NCBI GenBank assembly: GCA_018660685.1
Contig: JABJJW010000024.1
Location: 124,001-188,000 of the forward strand
DNA: 64,000 nucleotides
DNA from: Flavobacteriales bacterium
GTDB taxonomy: Bacteria; Bacteroidota; Bacteroidia; Flavobacteriales_G; Salibacteraceae
Reading direction: 5' to 3'
Shown one piece after another: positions 20,710-31,896 of the stretch; positions within the stretch are counted from its first letter, which is position 1, and each line of letters begins with the position of its first letter. A program made the position numbers and the translations under genes. Below the pieces are notes generated by a model, which searched no databases, was not told the DNA's origin, and saw only the letters and a program-made list of their open reading frames with translations.

Positions 20710-20901
20710 ATGCTAATTATACCAGTAAAGGAAGGTGAGTCGATTGAGAAGGCGCTCAAGAAGTACAAGAAGAAATTCGAGCGTACAGGCACAATGAAAC
20801 AATTGCGTCAGCGTCAGAAGTTCACGAAGCCATCCATGGAGAACAGAGAGACTAAACTGAAAGCTATTTATCGCGATCAAAGGATTCAGCGCGAAGAGTA
20901 A
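20710..20901 (+). CDS. rpsU: 30S ribosomal protein S21
   Basis: MLIIPVKEGESIEKALKKYKKKFERTGTMKQLRQRQKFTKPS. Confidence 0.96.
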   Translation: MLIIPVKEGESIEKALKKYKKKFERTGTMKQLRQRQKFTKPSMENRETKLKAIYRDQRIQREE

Positions 20902-20925
20902 TCAGATAGAAAGAAATTATTAGAA

Positions 20926-20953
20926 GATCCACCCACTGAGGTGGATTTTTTTA
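20926..20953 (+). terminator. Rho-independent terminator after rpsU
   Basis: ATCCACC-loop-GGTGGAT followed by a T run. Confidence 0.8.
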
Positions 20954-21695
20954 TGCCTATGATTCAAGATTATTCCAAATACACCGAAGAGGATCAGGAA
21001 GTATGGAGCTTACTCTTTGATCGGCAGGTTGCAAACCTGGAGGACAAGGTTTGCGGGGAATACTTGGAATGCCTTCAGGTGTTTTCAGATGCACTCAACG
21101 CTCAATCCATTCCAGATTTTGATGAATTGCGCAGCGTTATGTAAAGAGATCAGGTTGGGGGTTAAGAATCGTGCCTGGCCTAATCCCCGTAGACGAGTTC
21201 TTTTCGTTGTTAGCTCAAAAAACATTTTGCTCATCGACGTGGGTTCGAAGTCGAGACATGATTGACTATCTAGAGGAACCCGACATGTTTCATGACATCT
21301 TTGGGCATACACCTCTTATATTGAATCAAGGTTATGCCGACTTCATGTTTGAATTTGGAAAGCTCGGAAAACGGTTTGCTCATAATCCAGAAGCTGTACT
21401 GAAGCTTCAAAGATTGTATTGGTTTACGATCGAATTTGGTTTGATGCAACAAGGTTCTCAAACCAAAATTTACGGAGCAGGAATTGCTTCATCATTTGGA
21501 GAAACCAATCATGTGTTCAACGACGACATTGAAGTTTTGCCATTCGATATTGAGAGTGTGATGAACAATGCGTTTGTCAACAGCGAAATCCAGTGGCGCT
21601 ATTATCACGTTGATTCGCTTGATAGTCTGCATGATTTAATTGGGAAGGCTGCCAAAATTCTCAACGACGAACCCAAGATGGTTCACGTCCTCTAA
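20953..21695 (+). pseudogene. Phenylalanine-4-hydroxylase, frameshifted (aromatic amino acid hydroxylase)
   Basis: N-terminal part (YTEEDQEVWSLLFDRQ...IPDFDELRSVM) ends at TAA 21142-21144. The remainder continues in a second frame: KRSGWGLRIVPGLIPVDEFFSLLAQKTFCSSTWVRSRDMIDYLEEPDMFHDIFGHTPLILN. One inserted base near 21142 restores a single frame. Confidence 0.85.
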
Positions 21696-21733
21696 TTCTC
21701 CAATATTCCTAACTTACCGCTTTCAACAAAACA

Positions 21734-22624
21734 TTGAAAGAGGTAGTAGATAGTTTTCTCGAGTATTTAGAATTCCAGAAGAGGTATAGTCGACACACCA
21801 TTACGGCATACCGATCTGACTTGTCTTCTTTTTGTGATTACCTGGCGTTATTTTATGAGCTGGATCAGATCAAAGAAGTGAGCCAGAGAATGGTCAGTTC
21901 GTGGGTAGCTGATTTGGCCGATTCTGGCATCGCGCCACGTTCGATCAATCGGAAGTTGAGTGCAGTGCAATCGTTCTATGAGTTTGCTATTCGCAAGTCG
22001 CTCGTTTCAAAAAATCCAGCTAGACTTATTCAAAGGCCCAAGACTTCTAATCACCTTCCTTCAGTAGTTCGGTCTGAAAGTATCGATAACTTGTTCAACG
22101 AAATTGAATTTGAATCAGACTTTGAAGGTGTTCGTGATCGACTCATCCTCGCAGTCTTTTACGCTTGTGGATTGAGGAGGGAAGAGCTGATCACTCTCAA
22201 CTTGGAATCAATCGATGAGGCGAACTTTTCGATCAAAGTATTCGGTAAACGAAATAAGGAGAGAATACTGCCCATAGCACCGATGCTCATGAAATGGATT
22301 GAAGAGTATTTGGAGGTAAGGCAGACGATTGGAGCTGAATGTTCAAACCTCTTCATTACGTTAAAAGGTCAAAAACTTTATCCCAGCCTTGTGTATCAGA
22401 TCGTAAAAAAGTATCTTTCGCAAGTGACGACCATGGACAAGAAGAGTCCACACGTCTTAAGGCACACGTTTGCCACACATCTCTTAAACGAAGGAGCCAA
22501 TTTGCAATCGATCAAAGAACTTCTAGGACACAGCAGCTTGGCAGCCACTCAGGTTTACACACATACTTCGTTAGAGAAATTAAAGCAAGTTTATCAAAAC
22601 GCTCATCCGAGGAGCAAAAATTAA
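21734..22624 (+). CDS. xerC: Tyrosine recombinase XerC/XerD family
   Basis: YACGLRREELITLNLESID, HVLRHTFATHLLNEGANLQSIKELLGHSSLAATQVYTH catalytic motifs; TTG start. Confidence 0.9.
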   Translation: MKEVVDSFLEYLEFQKRYSRHTITAYRSDLSSFCDYLALFYELDQIKEVSQRMVSSWVADLADSGIAPRSINRKLSAVQSFYEFAIRKSLVSKNPARLIQRPKTSNHLPSVVRSESIDNLFNEIEFESDFEGVRDRLILAVFYACGLRREELITLNLESIDEANFSIKVFGKRNKERILPIAPMLMKWIEEYLEVRQTIGAECSNLFITLKGQKLYPSLVYQIVKKYLSQVTTMDKKSPHVLRHTFATHLLNEGANLQSIKELLGHSSLAATQVYTHTSLEKLKQVYQNAHPRSKN

Positions 22625-22628
22625 GCGC

Positions 22629-22931
22629 ATGGAAATCAAGGTACACTCGATCCATTTTGACGCGGATCAAAAACTCATCGACTTCGTTCAACAACGGGTT
22701 CATAAACTCGATCAATTTCACGACAACATCATCCTTGGTGAAGTCTATTTAAGACTCGATAGAAATCACGACAACGGAAACAAAGTTGCGGAGATTAGAT
22801 TGGTTACTCCGGGCAAGGAGATGTTCGCTAAAAAGCAATGCAGGTCATTTGAAGAAGCAATTGACCAATCAACAGAGGCTCTTCGGAGGCAGCTTCGACG
22901 TAAAAAAGGCAAGCTTTTGCAGGTGCATTAG
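22629..22931 (+). CDS. hpf: Ribosome hibernation-promoting factor / RaiA family
   Basis: MEIKVHSIHFDADQKLIDFVQQRVHKLDQFHDNIILGEVYLRL...SFEEAIDQSTEALRRQLRRKKGK. Confidence 0.88.
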   Translation: MEIKVHSIHFDADQKLIDFVQQRVHKLDQFHDNIILGEVYLRLDRNHDNGNKVAEIRLVTPGKEMFAKKQCRSFEEAIDQSTEALRRQLRRKKGKLLQVH

Positions 22932-22981
22932 GCTGATTTTCTGATCCTTTACAGAGCCCTCTGGAAAAAATACTTAGGGGG

Positions 22982-23012
22982 CTTGTCACGTGTGAAAGAA
23001 TGAATAACTTTG
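22982..23012 (+). promoter_or_regulatory. Bacteroidetes-type promoter for the tRNA-tuf operon
   Basis: CTTG at 22982-22985, N19, TAACTTTG at 23005-23012; matches the TTTG-N19-TAnnTTTG consensus. Confidence 0.65.
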
Positions 23013-23072
23013 CAGACCTTTTTCAGGGGGGTCTGCATTTTGTTTATAGTTCATTGTAAAGCAGACGACTTC

Positions 23073-23146
23073 GCCGATGTAGCTCAGTTGGCCAGAGCAG
23101 CTGATTTGTAATCAGCGGGTCGGGGGTTCGAATCCCTCCATCGGCT
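23073..23146 (+). tRNA. tRNA-Thr (TGT)
   Basis: GCCGATG...CATCGGC acceptor stem; anticodon loop TTTGTAA; GGTTCGAATCC T-loop. Confidence 0.95.
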
Positions 23147-23153
23147 CGGTTTT

Positions 23154-23236
23154 GGGGAGATACTCAAGCGGCCAACGAGGACAGACTGTAAATCTGTTGG
23201 TTTTCACCTTCGCAGGTTCAAATCCTGCTCTCCCCA
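23154..23236 (+). tRNA. tRNA-Tyr (GTA)
   Basis: GGGGAGA...TCTCCCC acceptor stem; anticodon GTA; long variable arm; GGTTCAAATCC. Confidence 0.95.
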
Positions 23237-23317
23237 CGAAAAGTTATTTGACGTGCTGGGAGGAGAAGATTCGAAGTTGTGAATTGAAAGATTTGCAGTT
23301 TAGATGAGACAGTAAAA

Positions 23318-23331
23318 CTGCTCTCCCCACG
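23318..23331 (+). repeat. Duplicate of the tRNA-Tyr 3' end (CTGCTCTCCCCACG)
   Basis: Identical 14-mer at 23225-23238 (tRNA-Tyr 3' terminus) and 23318-23331. Confidence 0.75.
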
Positions 23332-23341
23332 CTGAAAAAGT

Positions 23342-23366
23342 CACCCTTTTAAAGGGTTGTTTTTTG
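23342..23366 (+). terminator. Possible terminator within the tRNA cluster
   Basis: CACCCTTTTAAAGGGTTG followed by TTTTTT. Confidence 0.6.
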
Positions 23367-23403
23367 AAATAAGTTCATGCAGTGAACTGGTAAGAGAATA
23401 AAA

Positions 23404-23476
23404 GCGGGAGTAGCTCAGTTGGTAGAGCATCAGCCTTCCAAGCTGAGGGTCGCGGGTTCGAGTCTCGTCTCCCGCT
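23404..23476 (+). tRNA. tRNA-Gly (TCC)
   Basis: GCGGGAG...CTCCCGC acceptor stem; anticodon TCC. Confidence 0.95.
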
Positions 23477-23547
23477 CTTTGAAACTTATAGATGAAGATC
23501 TTTTTTAGGTCTGATTCTTAAAGGTTCTACTTGGAGATGCATGTTAA

Positions 23548-23619
23548 GCCGATGTAGCTCAGGGGTAGAGCGCTTCCTTGGTAAGGAAGAGGTCAGGGGT
23601 TCAATTCCCCTCATTGGCT
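23548..23619 (+). tRNA. tRNA-Thr (GGT)
   Basis: GCCGATG...CATTGGC acceptor stem; anticodon loop TTGGTAA. Confidence 0.95.
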
Positions 23620-23671
23620 CATTTGGATAAGTAAATAATTAAACTCAATAATTAACTAATAGTTATTAATC

Positions 23672-24856
23672 ATGGCAAAGGAAAAATTTGATCGTTCCAA
23701 ACCACACTTAAACATCGGAACAATCGGTCACGTTGACCACGGTAAAACCACCTTGACTGCTGCCATCACTACTGTGTTGGCCAAGAAAGGATTTTCTGAA
23801 TTGCGGTCATTCGATTCAATCGATAATGCACCGGAAGAAAAAGAAAGAGGTATTACGATTAATACGTCTCACGTTGAATATGAAACTGAGAACCGTCACT
23901 ACGCTCACGTTGACTGCCCAGGTCACGCTGATTATGTGAAGAACATGGTTACTGGAGCTGCTCAGATGGACGGAGCTATCCTTGTTGTTGCGGCAACAGA
24001 TGGTCCAATGCCACAGACGCGAGAGCACATCCTTCTTGCACGTCAGGTAGGTGTTCCTCAAATCGTTGTTTTCATGAACAAGGTTGACCTTGTTGATGAT
24101 GAAGAGCTTCTTGAGCTTGTTGAAATGGAAATTCGTGAATTGCTCTCTTTCTATGAGTATGATGGAGATAATTGTCCAATTATTCAAGGATCTGCTCTTG
24201 GTGGATTGAACGGAGAGGCTGCATGGGAAGATAAAATCATGGATTTGATGGCAGCTGTTGATAGCTACATCCCAATGCCTCCACGTGATGTTGACAAGGA
24301 TTTCTTGATGCCAGTTGAAGATGTATTCTCGATCACTGGTCGTGGTACTGTTGCAACAGGTCGTATCGAAGCAGGTGTTATCAATACCGGAGACAACGTT
24401 GAGATTATTGGTTTCGAAGAGAAACTAAATTCAACAATCACCGGAGTTGAGATGTTCCGTAAGATTCTTGATAGAGGAGAAGCTGGAGACAACGTTGGTC
24501 TTCTTCTTAGAGGAATTGAAAAGACAGACATCAGAAGAGGAATGGTTATCTGCAAGCCAGGTACAATTACTCCTCATACAAAGTTTAAAGCCGAGGTATA
24601 TATCCTTAAGAAGGAAGAAGGTGGACGTCACACCCCATTCCACAATAAGTATCGTCCACAGTTCTATCTAAGAACGACAGACGTTACTGGCGAGATCATT
24701 CTTGGTGATGGCCGTGAAATGGTTATGCCTGGTGATAACTTGACAATTGAAGTTAACTTGATCGCTCCAGTAGCAATCAACCAAGGTCTTAAGTTCGCGA
24801 TTCGCGAAGGTGGGCGTACGGTTGGTGCCGGTCAGGTGACTGAGATCCTCAAGTAA
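23672..24856 (+). CDS. tuf: Elongation factor Tu
   Basis: [40 protein letters not shown]; 394 aa. Confidence 0.98.
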   Translation: MAKEKFDRSKPHLNIGTIGHVDHGKTTLTAAITTVLAKKGFSELRSFDSIDNAPEEKERGITINTSHVEYETENRHYAHVDCPGHADYVKNMVTGAAQMDGAILVVAATDGPMPQTREHILLARQVGVPQIVVFMNKVDLVDDEELLELVEMEIRELLSFYEYDGDNCPIIQGSALGGLNGEAAWEDKIMDLMAAVDSYIPMPPRDVDKDFLMPVEDVFSITGRGTVATGRIEAGVINTGDNVEIIGFEEKLNSTITGVEMFRKILDRGEAGDNVGLLLRGIEKTDIRRGMVICKPGTITPHTKFKAEVYILKKEEGGRHTPFHNKYRPQFYLRTTDVTGEIILGDGREMVMPGDNLTIEVNLIAPVAINQGLKFAIREGGRTVGAGQVTEILK

Positions 24857-24964
24857 GAATAGTTTAATTATTCAGAAGTGTGGGGCGTCATTTGAGGCCT
24901 CACACTTTCTGTTGTTATAAAAAGTACGGTTGCGAGGTTTGAAAACTGAGCAACATTTTGACAT

Positions 24965-25037
24965 ACGGGTGTAGCTCAACTGGTAGAGCACTGGTCTCCA
25001 AAACCAGGGGCTGTGGGTTCGATTCCTACCACCCGTG
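24965..25037 (+). tRNA. tRNA-Trp (CCA)
   Basis: ACGGGTG...CACCCGT acceptor stem; anticodon CCA. Confidence 0.95.
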
Positions 25038-25051
25038 CAAAAAGAGAATTG

Positions 25052-25249
25052 ATGGCAGGAATTCGAGCATATGTAGAGGAGGCGGTTGATGAGCTTGGTA
25101 ACAAGGTTTCTTGGCCAACATGGTCAGAACTACAGAGCAGCGGTATTGTCGTTTTAGTAGCGACTTTCATTATCGCTGGAGTGATTTATATGATGGATTT
25201 GGCCTTTGGACAGATCATGGATTTGATCTACCTGAAAATATTTGGATAA
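25052..25249 (+). CDS. secE: Preprotein translocase subunit SecE
   Basis: VEEAVDELGNKVSWPTWSELQSSGIVVLVATFIIAGVIYMMD; position between tRNA-Trp and nusG. Confidence 0.95.
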   Translation: MAGIRAYVEEAVDELGNKVSWPTWSELQSSGIVVLVATFIIAGVIYMMDLAFGQIMDLIYLKIFG

Positions 25250-25250
25250 G

Positions 25251-25808
25251 ATGTCAGAGACAGCCACAACTGATAAAAAATGGTACGTAGTCCGCGCAAT
25301 TAGCGGAAAAGAGCGTAAGGTGAAGGAGCAGCTGGAAATCGAGATTGAGCGATTGGGCATGCAAAACCACGTTGCACAAATTCTTCTACCAATTGAGAAA
25401 GTGTACCAAATCAGGAAAGGAAAGAAGGTGAGTAAAGAACGAAACCTCTATCCTGGATATGTCTTTGTTGAGGCTAATCTCATTGGTGAGATTCCTTATG
25501 TGATAAAACAAACGACCAACGTTATAGGATTCCTCACCGATAAAAAGGGAGGAAGCCCAATTCCACTTCGCCAAAGCGAGGTGAATAGAATGCTTGGTAA
25601 AGTTGATGAACTTGCTGAAAATGAAGCAGAATTGAATATTCCGTTCGTTGTAGGTGAGGCTGTGAAAGTGATCGATGGTCCATTCAATAGTTTCTCAGGA
25701 ATTATTGAAGAGATCAACGAAGAGAAGAAGAAACTCAAGGTGATGGTGAAGATTTTCGGAAGAAAAACTCCACTCGAATTGAGTTACATGCAAGTTGAAA
25801 AAGAGTAA
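25251..25808 (+). CDS. nusG: Transcription termination/antitermination protein NusG
   Basis: KKWYVVRAISGKERKVKEQLE, NLYPGYVFVEA, GEAVKVIDGPFNSFSGIIEEI (KOW). Confidence 0.97.
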   Translation: MSETATTDKKWYVVRAISGKERKVKEQLEIEIERLGMQNHVAQILLPIEKVYQIRKGKKVSKERNLYPGYVFVEANLIGEIPYVIKQTTNVIGFLTDKKGGSPIPLRQSEVNRMLGKVDELAENEAELNIPFVVGEAVKVIDGPFNSFSGIIEEINEEKKKLKVMVKIFGRKTPLELSYMQVEKE

Positions 25809-25871
25809 TTAATAATTAGGAGTCGCACTACAATTTAGGAGGTGTGACGTTTGAACTAAAAACTAGATAGA

Positions 25872-26297
25872 ATGGCAAAAGAGGTAAGTGCACTTATTAA
25901 GTTGCAAGTCCGCGGAGGTGCTGCCAACCCTTCGCCTCCCGTAGGTCCAGCACTTGGAGCTAAAGGAGTTAATATCATGGAGTTCTGTAAGCAGTTTAAT
26001 GCTAGAACCCAAGATAAAGCTGGAAAAGTTCTTCCAGTGGTGATCACCGTTTACGCAGATAAGTCGTTTGACTTTCTCGTAAAAACTCCCCCAGTAGCAG
26101 TTCAGTTAAAAGAAGCTGCTAAAATCAAATCAGGATCTGCTGAATCAAATCGAATCAAGTCAGGAACTGTTACTAAAGCACAAGTTGAAGCCATCGCTTC
26201 TGATAAGATGATCGACTTGAATTGCTTTACTGTTGAATCTGCAATGCGCATGGTAGAAGGAACTGCCAGAAGCATGGGTATTGCTGTTAGAAGATAG
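25872..26297 (+). CDS. rplK: 50S ribosomal protein L11
   Basis: [33 protein letters not shown]. Confidence 0.97.
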   Translation: MAKEVSALIKLQVRGGAANPSPPVGPALGAKGVNIMEFCKQFNARTQDKAGKVLPVVITVYADKSFDFLVKTPPVAVQLKEAAKIKSGSAESNRIKSGTVTKAQVEAIASDKMIDLNCFTVESAMRMVEGTARSMGIAVRR

Positions 26298-26308
26298 GAG
26301 GATAGATC

Positions 26309-27004
26309 ATGGCAAAATTGACTAAAAAGCAAAAAGGTTACCTCGATAAGATCGAGGGAGACAAAGCATATAACATTAGCGATGCTTCAAGCCTCCTCAA
26401 AGAGGTAGCATCAGCTAAGTTTGATGAATCTGTGGATCTTAGTATCCGTCTAGGCGTAGACCCAAGAAAATCTAATCAGATGGTTAGAGGGGTTGTCACG
26501 CTTCCGCACGGTACCGGTAAGAATGTGAGAGTTCTTGTTCTCTGCACTCCTGATAAGGAGGAAGAGGCAAAAGCAGCCGGTGCTGACCATGTAGGCTTAG
26601 ACGATTTTATTACTAAGATCAAGGGAGGATGGACTGACGTAGACGTCATCATTACTACACCAAGTGTGATGGGTAAGGTTGGTCCCCTAGGAAGAGTATT
26701 AGGCCCTCGTGGTTTAATGCCGAATCCAAAAACAGGTACGGTGACTATGGACGTTGCCAAAGCTGTTCAGGAGGTAAAAGCCGGAAAGATCGATTTCAAA
26801 GTCGATAAGTTCGGTATTGTTCATGCTTCCGTAGCGAAGGTTTCCTTCGACGCAGAAAAAATCGCGGAAAACGCGAGTGAGCTGTTACAAACAATTATTA
26901 AGCTCAAGCCAGCTTCGGCCAAGGGTACTTATATGAAATCTGTTTATATAAGTAGTACCATGGGACCGGGGATATTGGTTGACACTAAGTCAGTGAGCTT
27001 ATAA
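26309..27004 (+). CDS. rplA: 50S ribosomal protein L1
   Basis: [39 protein letters not shown]. Confidence 0.97.
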   Translation: MAKLTKKQKGYLDKIEGDKAYNISDASSLLKEVASAKFDESVDLSIRLGVDPRKSNQMVRGVVTLPHGTGKNVRVLVLCTPDKEEEAKAAGADHVGLDDFITKIKGGWTDVDVIITTPSVMGKVGPLGRVLGPRGLMPNPKTGTVTMDVAKAVQEVKAGKIDFKVDKFGIVHASVAKVSFDAEKIAENASELLQTIIKLKPASAKGTYMKSVYISSTMGPGILVDTKSVSL

Positions 27005-27022
27005 CATTCGTAATTCACTAAG

Positions 27023-27547
27023 ATGACACGAGAAGAAAAAGATACTCTGATAAGTGATCTTGCTGAAAGATTGACACAGAACGAGGTAGTTTACCTCGCT
27101 GATGTTGCTGATCTAGATGCCGAGAGCGCCGGCAAATTGCGCAGACTGTGCTTCCAACGAGATGTACAATTGCAGGTGGTCAAAAACACACTATTGCGTA
27201 AAGCGATGGAGCGTGTTGAAGGCAAGGATTTCGGTGAATTAACCGAGGTTTTGAAAGGTAACACAGGAATAATGATTGCTGAGGCTGGAAATACACCAGC
27301 TAAGTTGATCAAGGAGTTCAGAAAGAAATCGAAAAAACCGATTTTGAAAGGCGCGTACGTTGAGGAGAGCATCTACATTGGAGATAATCACCTTGAAGCA
27401 CTTGCTAATCTGAAGTCTAAGAACGAACTTATCGGTGACGTTATTCTATTGCTTCAATCTCCTGCGAAGAATGTTGTGGGTAGCCTTCAATCTGGAGGAA
27501 ACACACTGTCAGGACTCGTCAAGGCATTACAGGAAAGAGCATCTTAA
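27023..27547 (+). CDS. rplJ: 50S ribosomal protein L10
   Basis: L10-type sequence and position between rplA and rplL. Confidence 0.95.
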   Translation: MTREEKDTLISDLAERLTQNEVVYLADVADLDAESAGKLRRLCFQRDVQLQVVKNTLLRKAMERVEGKDFGELTEVLKGNTGIMIAEAGNTPAKLIKEFRKKSKKPILKGAYVEESIYIGDNHLEALANLKSKNELIGDVILLLQSPAKNVVGSLQSGGNTLSGLVKALQERAS

Positions 27548-27583
27548 AATTAATTTGAAACAACAACTTTTAATACATATATA

Positions 27584-27964
27584 ATGGCTGATTTAAAAGA
27601 TTTTGCAGAGCAACTTGTAAACCTCACTGTTAAGGAGGTTAGCGAACTTGCTGACATTCTAAAGGATGAATACGGAATCGAACCTGCTGCTGCTGCAGTA
27701 GCTATGGCTGGCCCAGCGGCTGGTGGCGGAGAAGGCGGAGGAGCAGAAGAAAAATCTGAATTCGACGTAATTCTTAACGCTGCAGGTGGTTCTAAGCTTG
27801 CTGTCGTGAAACTAGTTAAGGAAATGACCGGACTTGGGCTCAAAGAGGCTAAGGAACTAGTTGATGGTGCACCTAAACCATTGAAGGAAGGTGTAGCGAA
27901 AGACGAAGCTGAAGCACTTAAAACGCAGCTTGAAGAAGCTGGCGCTGAGGTTGAGATTAAGTAA
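27584..27964 (+). CDS. rplL: 50S ribosomal protein L7/L12
   Basis: [48 protein letters not shown]. Confidence 0.97.
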   Translation: MADLKDFAEQLVNLTVKEVSELADILKDEYGIEPAAAAVAMAGPAAGGGEGGGAEEKSEFDVILNAAGGSKLAVVKLVKEMTGLGLKEAKELVDGAPKPLKEGVAKDEAEALKTQLEEAGAEVEIK

Positions 27965-27989
27965 GCATTTTAAATAATTACTTCGCGAA

Positions 27990-28022
27990 GGTCTAGCTCC
28001 ATTTGGGGCTAGGCCCTTTGTT
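27990..28022 (+). terminator. Stem-loop (attenuator/terminator) between rplL and rpoB
   Basis: GGTCTAGCTCC-ATTT-GGGGCTAGGCC then CTTTGTTGTTTG. Confidence 0.6.
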
Positions 28023-28057
28023 GTTTGTAGTCGTAGTATAATTCACATTTTAGTTCA

Positions 28058-31000
28058 ATGACCAAATCGAACGTACAGGAGAGGATTAATTTTTCTCGCA
28101 CCCAAAATCAGCTCCAATACCCTGACTTCCTCGATATCCAATTGAAGTCTTTCCAAGACTTTTTCCAATTGGAAACCTCACCAGAAGACCGTGAGAACGA
28201 GGGTTTGTTCAACGTATTTAGCGAGAACTTCCCGATTACGGATTCTCGAAACAACTTCGTTCTGGAGTTCCTTGACTATTTCATCGATCCGCCGAGATAT
28301 GCGATTGACGAATGTGTTGAGCGAGGTTTAACTTACAGTGTGCCTTTGAAGGCAAAGCTTAAGCTTTACTGTACGGACCCTGAACACGAAGATTTCGAAA
28401 CCATCCTTCAGGATGTGTACCTCGGTACTATTCCTTACATGACTCCACGCGGATCATTTGTGATCAATGGAGCAGAGCGAGTTGTGGTTTCGCAATTGCA
28501 CCGTTCTCCTGGAGTGTTCTTCGGACAAAGTTTCCACGCCAACGGCACGAAGCTTTATTCAGCTCGAATCATTCCTTTCAAAGGTTCTTGGATCGAATTC
28601 GCGACCGATATCAATAGCGTCATGTACGCTTATATTGATCGTAAGAAAAAGCTTCCAGTAACAACATTATTGAGATCCATCGGATACGAGAGTGATAAGG
28701 AAATCCTTGAGATTTTCGACCTCGCTGATGAGATCAAGGTCAGTAAAACAGGACTGAAAAAGGTTGTAGGTCGTCGACTCGCAGCTCGTGTTCTAAAAAC
28801 ATGGTTTGAAGACTTCGTTGATGAAGATACCGGTGAAGTGGTGTCAATTGAACGTAACGAGGTAGTCGTTGACCGTGAGACAGTAATTGAAGATCAACAC
28901 ATTGAGATCATTCTCGACGCGGAAGCGAAGACTATCCTTTTGCACAAAGAGAATATCAATGCTGCAGATCACGCGATTATCTACAATACACTACAAAAAG
29001 ACCCTTCAAACTCTGAAATTGAAGCGGTTGAGCATATCTATCGAATTCTTCGAAACGCTGAGCCACCAGATGAGGAAACAGCTCGGGGAATAATTGATAA
29101 GCTTTTCTTCTCTGATAAGCGATACGATCTTGGTGAAGTTGGTCGATACAGAATCAACAAGAAGCTCGGTCTAGATATCGACATGGAAAACCGAGTGTTG
29201 ACCAAAGAAGACATTATTAGCATCATCAAGTACTTGATCGCATTGATCAACTCTAAGACAGATGTGGATGATATCGATCACTTGAGTAATCGACGTGTTC
29301 GTACAGTTGGAGAGCAGCTGTATAACCAGTTCGGAGTTGGTCTTGCTCGAATGGCAAGAACGATTCGTGAAAGAATGAATGTTCGGGACAATGAGGTGTT
29401 TACACCAATTGACCTGATTAACGCGAAGACTCTTTCTTCCGTTATTAACTCATTCTTCGGAACGAACCAGCTATCTCAGTTCATGGATCAAACGAATCCA
29501 CTCTCTGAGATTACGCACAAGAGAAGACTTTCCGCACTCGGACCTGGAGGTCTATCCAGAGAGCGTGCAGGATTCGAGGTACGTGATGTTCATTATACGC
29601 ACTACGGAAGACTTTGTACGATTGAAACTCCGGAAGGACCAAACATTGGTTTGATTTCTTCACTCTGTGTATATGCTAAGGTGAACAAGCTTGGATTTAT
29701 CGAAACTCCTTACCGTAAGGTAGACGGAGCGAAGGTGAAACTAGAAGACATCGTTTATCTAAGTGCAGAAGAGGAAGATGAGCAAATGATTGCCCAGGCG
29801 AATGCCAAGGTGAACAATAAAGGTGCATTTGAAACCGAAAAAGTAAAAGCTCGATTTGAAGGTGACTTCCCAGTGGTTGAACCGAAAGAAATCACGTTGA
29901 TGGACGTTGCTCCTAACCAGATTGCTTCGATTGCAGCATCGCTTATTCCATTCTTGGAGCACGATGATGCGAACCGTGCCTTGATGGGATCAAACATGTC
30001 ACGTCAGTCAGTTCCACTTGTTCGTCCAGAATCACCGATCGTAGGTACAGGCCTTGAAAGATTGGTAGCTCAGGATTCACGTGTACTTCAGTATGCAGAA
30101 GGAGATGGGGTTGTTGAGTTCGTGGATGCTAATGAGATTACAATCAAGTATGCTCTTAGCAAAGAAGACGAACTTGTAAGCTTTGACAACGAGTACAGAA
30201 CTTACAAACTCACTAAATTCCGTAAGACAAACCAAAGTACGACCATTAACCTTCGTCCAATTGTTGAGAAAGGACAGCGCGTTAAGAAAGGTCAGGTATT
30301 GAGTGAAGGTTACGGAACTCAAAAAGGTGAACTTGCACTTGGACGAAACCTTATGGTTGCCTTCATGCCTTGGAAAGGGTACAACTTTGAAGATGCGATC
30401 GTGATTTCTGATAAGGTTGTAAGAGATGACATCTATACTTCGATCCACGTTGACGAATTTGTTCTTGAGGTGCGAGACACTAAAAGAGGTCTAGAAGAAC
30501 TTACTGCTGACATTCCAAATGTTAGTGAAGAAGCGACCAAAAACCTCGATGAGAACGGACTAATTCGAATTGGAACTGAGGTTAAGGAAGGTGATATTCT
30601 AATTGGAAAGATTACTCCAAAAGGAGAAACTGATCCAACACCAGAAGAGAAACTTCTGAGAGCAATTTTCGGCGATAAAGCAGGCGACGTTAAAGACGCT
30701 TCATTGAAGGTTCCACCTAGTGGATCCGGATTCGTTATCGAAAAGAAGTTGTTCTCGAGAGCTATTAAGGACCGTAAGGCTAAAGCTCAGGAGAAGCACA
30801 TCATCGAAGAAATAGATAGGGAGTACGAAAAGACAATCGCTGAACTTCAGAGTCGATTGGTTGAGAAGCTCTTCAGCATCGTAAATGGTAAAACATCGCA
30901 AGGTGTTTCGAACAACTTCAATGAGGAAATCATTAAGAAGGGAACGAAATTTACGCAGAAGAGTCTACAAGGATTGGATTACACAAATCTGAATCCAAGT

Positions 31001-31864
31001 GGATGGACTACGGCCGATCAGAAGAATGTCCACATTAAGCAGACTCTCAATAACTATAACATAAAGGCAAACGATGCTCTTGGAGCGATGAAGCGTAAGA
31101 AGTTCGCAATCACTGTTGGTGATGAGCTTCCAAGTGGAATTATCCAATTGGCGAAGGTTTATCTAGCTAACAAGCGTAAGCTTAAGGTTGGGGATAAGAT
31201 GGCTGGACGTCACGGAAACAAGGGTATTGTTGCAAAGATTGTCCGACAGGAGGACATGCCATTCCTTGAGGATGGAACTCCAGTGGACATCGTGCTAAAC
31301 CCTCTTGGTGTACCATCAAGGATGAACCTGGGACAGATTTTCGAAACTGTACTTGGTTGGGCTGGAAAGAACCTCGGATTGAAGTTCTCTACACCAATTT
31401 TTGACGGGGCAACAATTGAAGATATCCATAAATACACTGCAGACGCTGGTGTGCCAGATTACGGTCGTACTTATCTCCATGATGGAGGTACAGGTGATCG
31501 ATTTGACCAGCCAGCGACCGTGGGTGTGATTTACATGCTCAAGCTGCATCACTTGGTTGACAATAAGATGCACGCACGTAGTATTGGACCATACTCTCTT
31601 ATTACGCAGCAACCACTCGGTGGTAAAGCACAGTTTGGTGGTCAGCGATTTGGAGAGATGGAGGTTTGGGCTCTCGAAGCATTTGGAGCAGCAAACATCC
31701 TCCGTGAGATTCTAACGGTTAAGTCGGATGACGTAATCGGAAGGGCGAAGGCTTATGAAGCAATTGTTAAAGGAGAACCGATGCCAGAACCTGGTATTCC
31801 AGAATCCTTCAACGTACTGCTCCATGAGATGCGCGGACTAGGTCTAAATATTACACTTGATTAA
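28058..31864 (+). CDS. rpoB: DNA-directed RNA polymerase subunit beta
   Basis: 1268 aa; [49 protein letters not shown]. Confidence 0.98.
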   Translation: MTKSNVQERINFSRTQNQLQYPDFLDIQLKSFQDFFQLETSPEDRENEGLFNVFSENFPITDSRNNFVLEFLDYFIDPPRYAIDECVERGLTYSVPLKAKLKLYCTDPEHEDFETILQDVYLGTIPYMTPRGSFVINGAERVVVSQLHRSPGVFFGQSFHANGTKLYSARIIPFKGSWIEFATDINSVMYAYIDRKKKLPVTTLLRSIGYESDKEILEIFDLADEIKVSKTGLKKVVGRRLAARVLKTWFEDFVDEDTGEVVSIERNEVVVDRETVIEDQHIEIILDAEAKTILLHKENINAADHAIIYNTLQKDPSNSEIEAVEHIYRILRNAEPPDEETARGIIDKLFFSDKRYDLGEVGRYRINKKLGLDIDMENRVLTKEDIISIIKYLIALINSKTDVDDIDHLSNRRVRTVGEQLYNQFGVGLARMARTIRERMNVRDNEVFTPIDLINAKTLSSVINSFFGTNQLSQFMDQTNPLSEITHKRRLSALGPGGLSRERAGFEVRDVHYTHYGRLCTIETPEGPNIGLISSLCVYAKVNKLGFIETPYRKVDGAKVKLEDIVYLSAEEEDEQMIAQANAKVNNKGAFETEKVKARFEGDFPVVEPKEITLMDVAPNQIASIAASLIPFLEHDDANRALMGSNMSRQSVPLVRPESPIVGTGLERLVAQDSRVLQYAEGDGVVEFVDANEITIKYALSKEDELVSFDNEYRTYKLTKFRKTNQSTTINLRPIVEKGQRVKKGQVLSEGYGTQKGELALGRNLMVAFMPWKGYNFEDAIVISDKVVRDDIYTSIHVDEFVLEVRDTKRGLEELTADIPNVSEEATKNLDENGLIRIGTEVKEGDILIGKITPKGETDPTPEEKLLRAIFGDKAGDVKDASLKVPPSGSGFVIEKKLFSRAIKDRKAKAQEKHIIEEIDREYEKTIAELQSRLVEKLFSIVNGKTSQGVSNNFNEEIIKKGTKFTQKSLQGLDYTNLNPSGWTTADQKNVHIKQTLNNYNIKANDALGAMKRKKFAITVGDELPSGIIQLAKVYLANKRKLKVGDKMAGRHGNKGIVAKIVRQEDMPFLEDGTPVDIVLNPLGVPSRMNLGQIFETVLGWAGKNLGLKFSTPIFDGATIEDIHKYTADAGVPDYGRTYLHDGGTGDRFDQPATVGVIYMLKLHHLVDNKMHARSIGPYSLITQQPLGGKAQFGGQRFGEMEVWALEAFGAANILREILTVKSDDVIGRAKAYEAIVKGEPMPEPGIPESFNVLLHEMRGLGLNITLD

Positions 31865-31896
31865 GCTTTTTAATTTACCATTCATAGATTACTGAA

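Noticed and set aside
21734-22624. Xer recombinase as marker of an integrative element
   Set aside because: Chromosomal XerC/D-like protein sitting beside hpf and the tRNA-tuf block; no phage or conjugation genes or attachment boundaries nearby.
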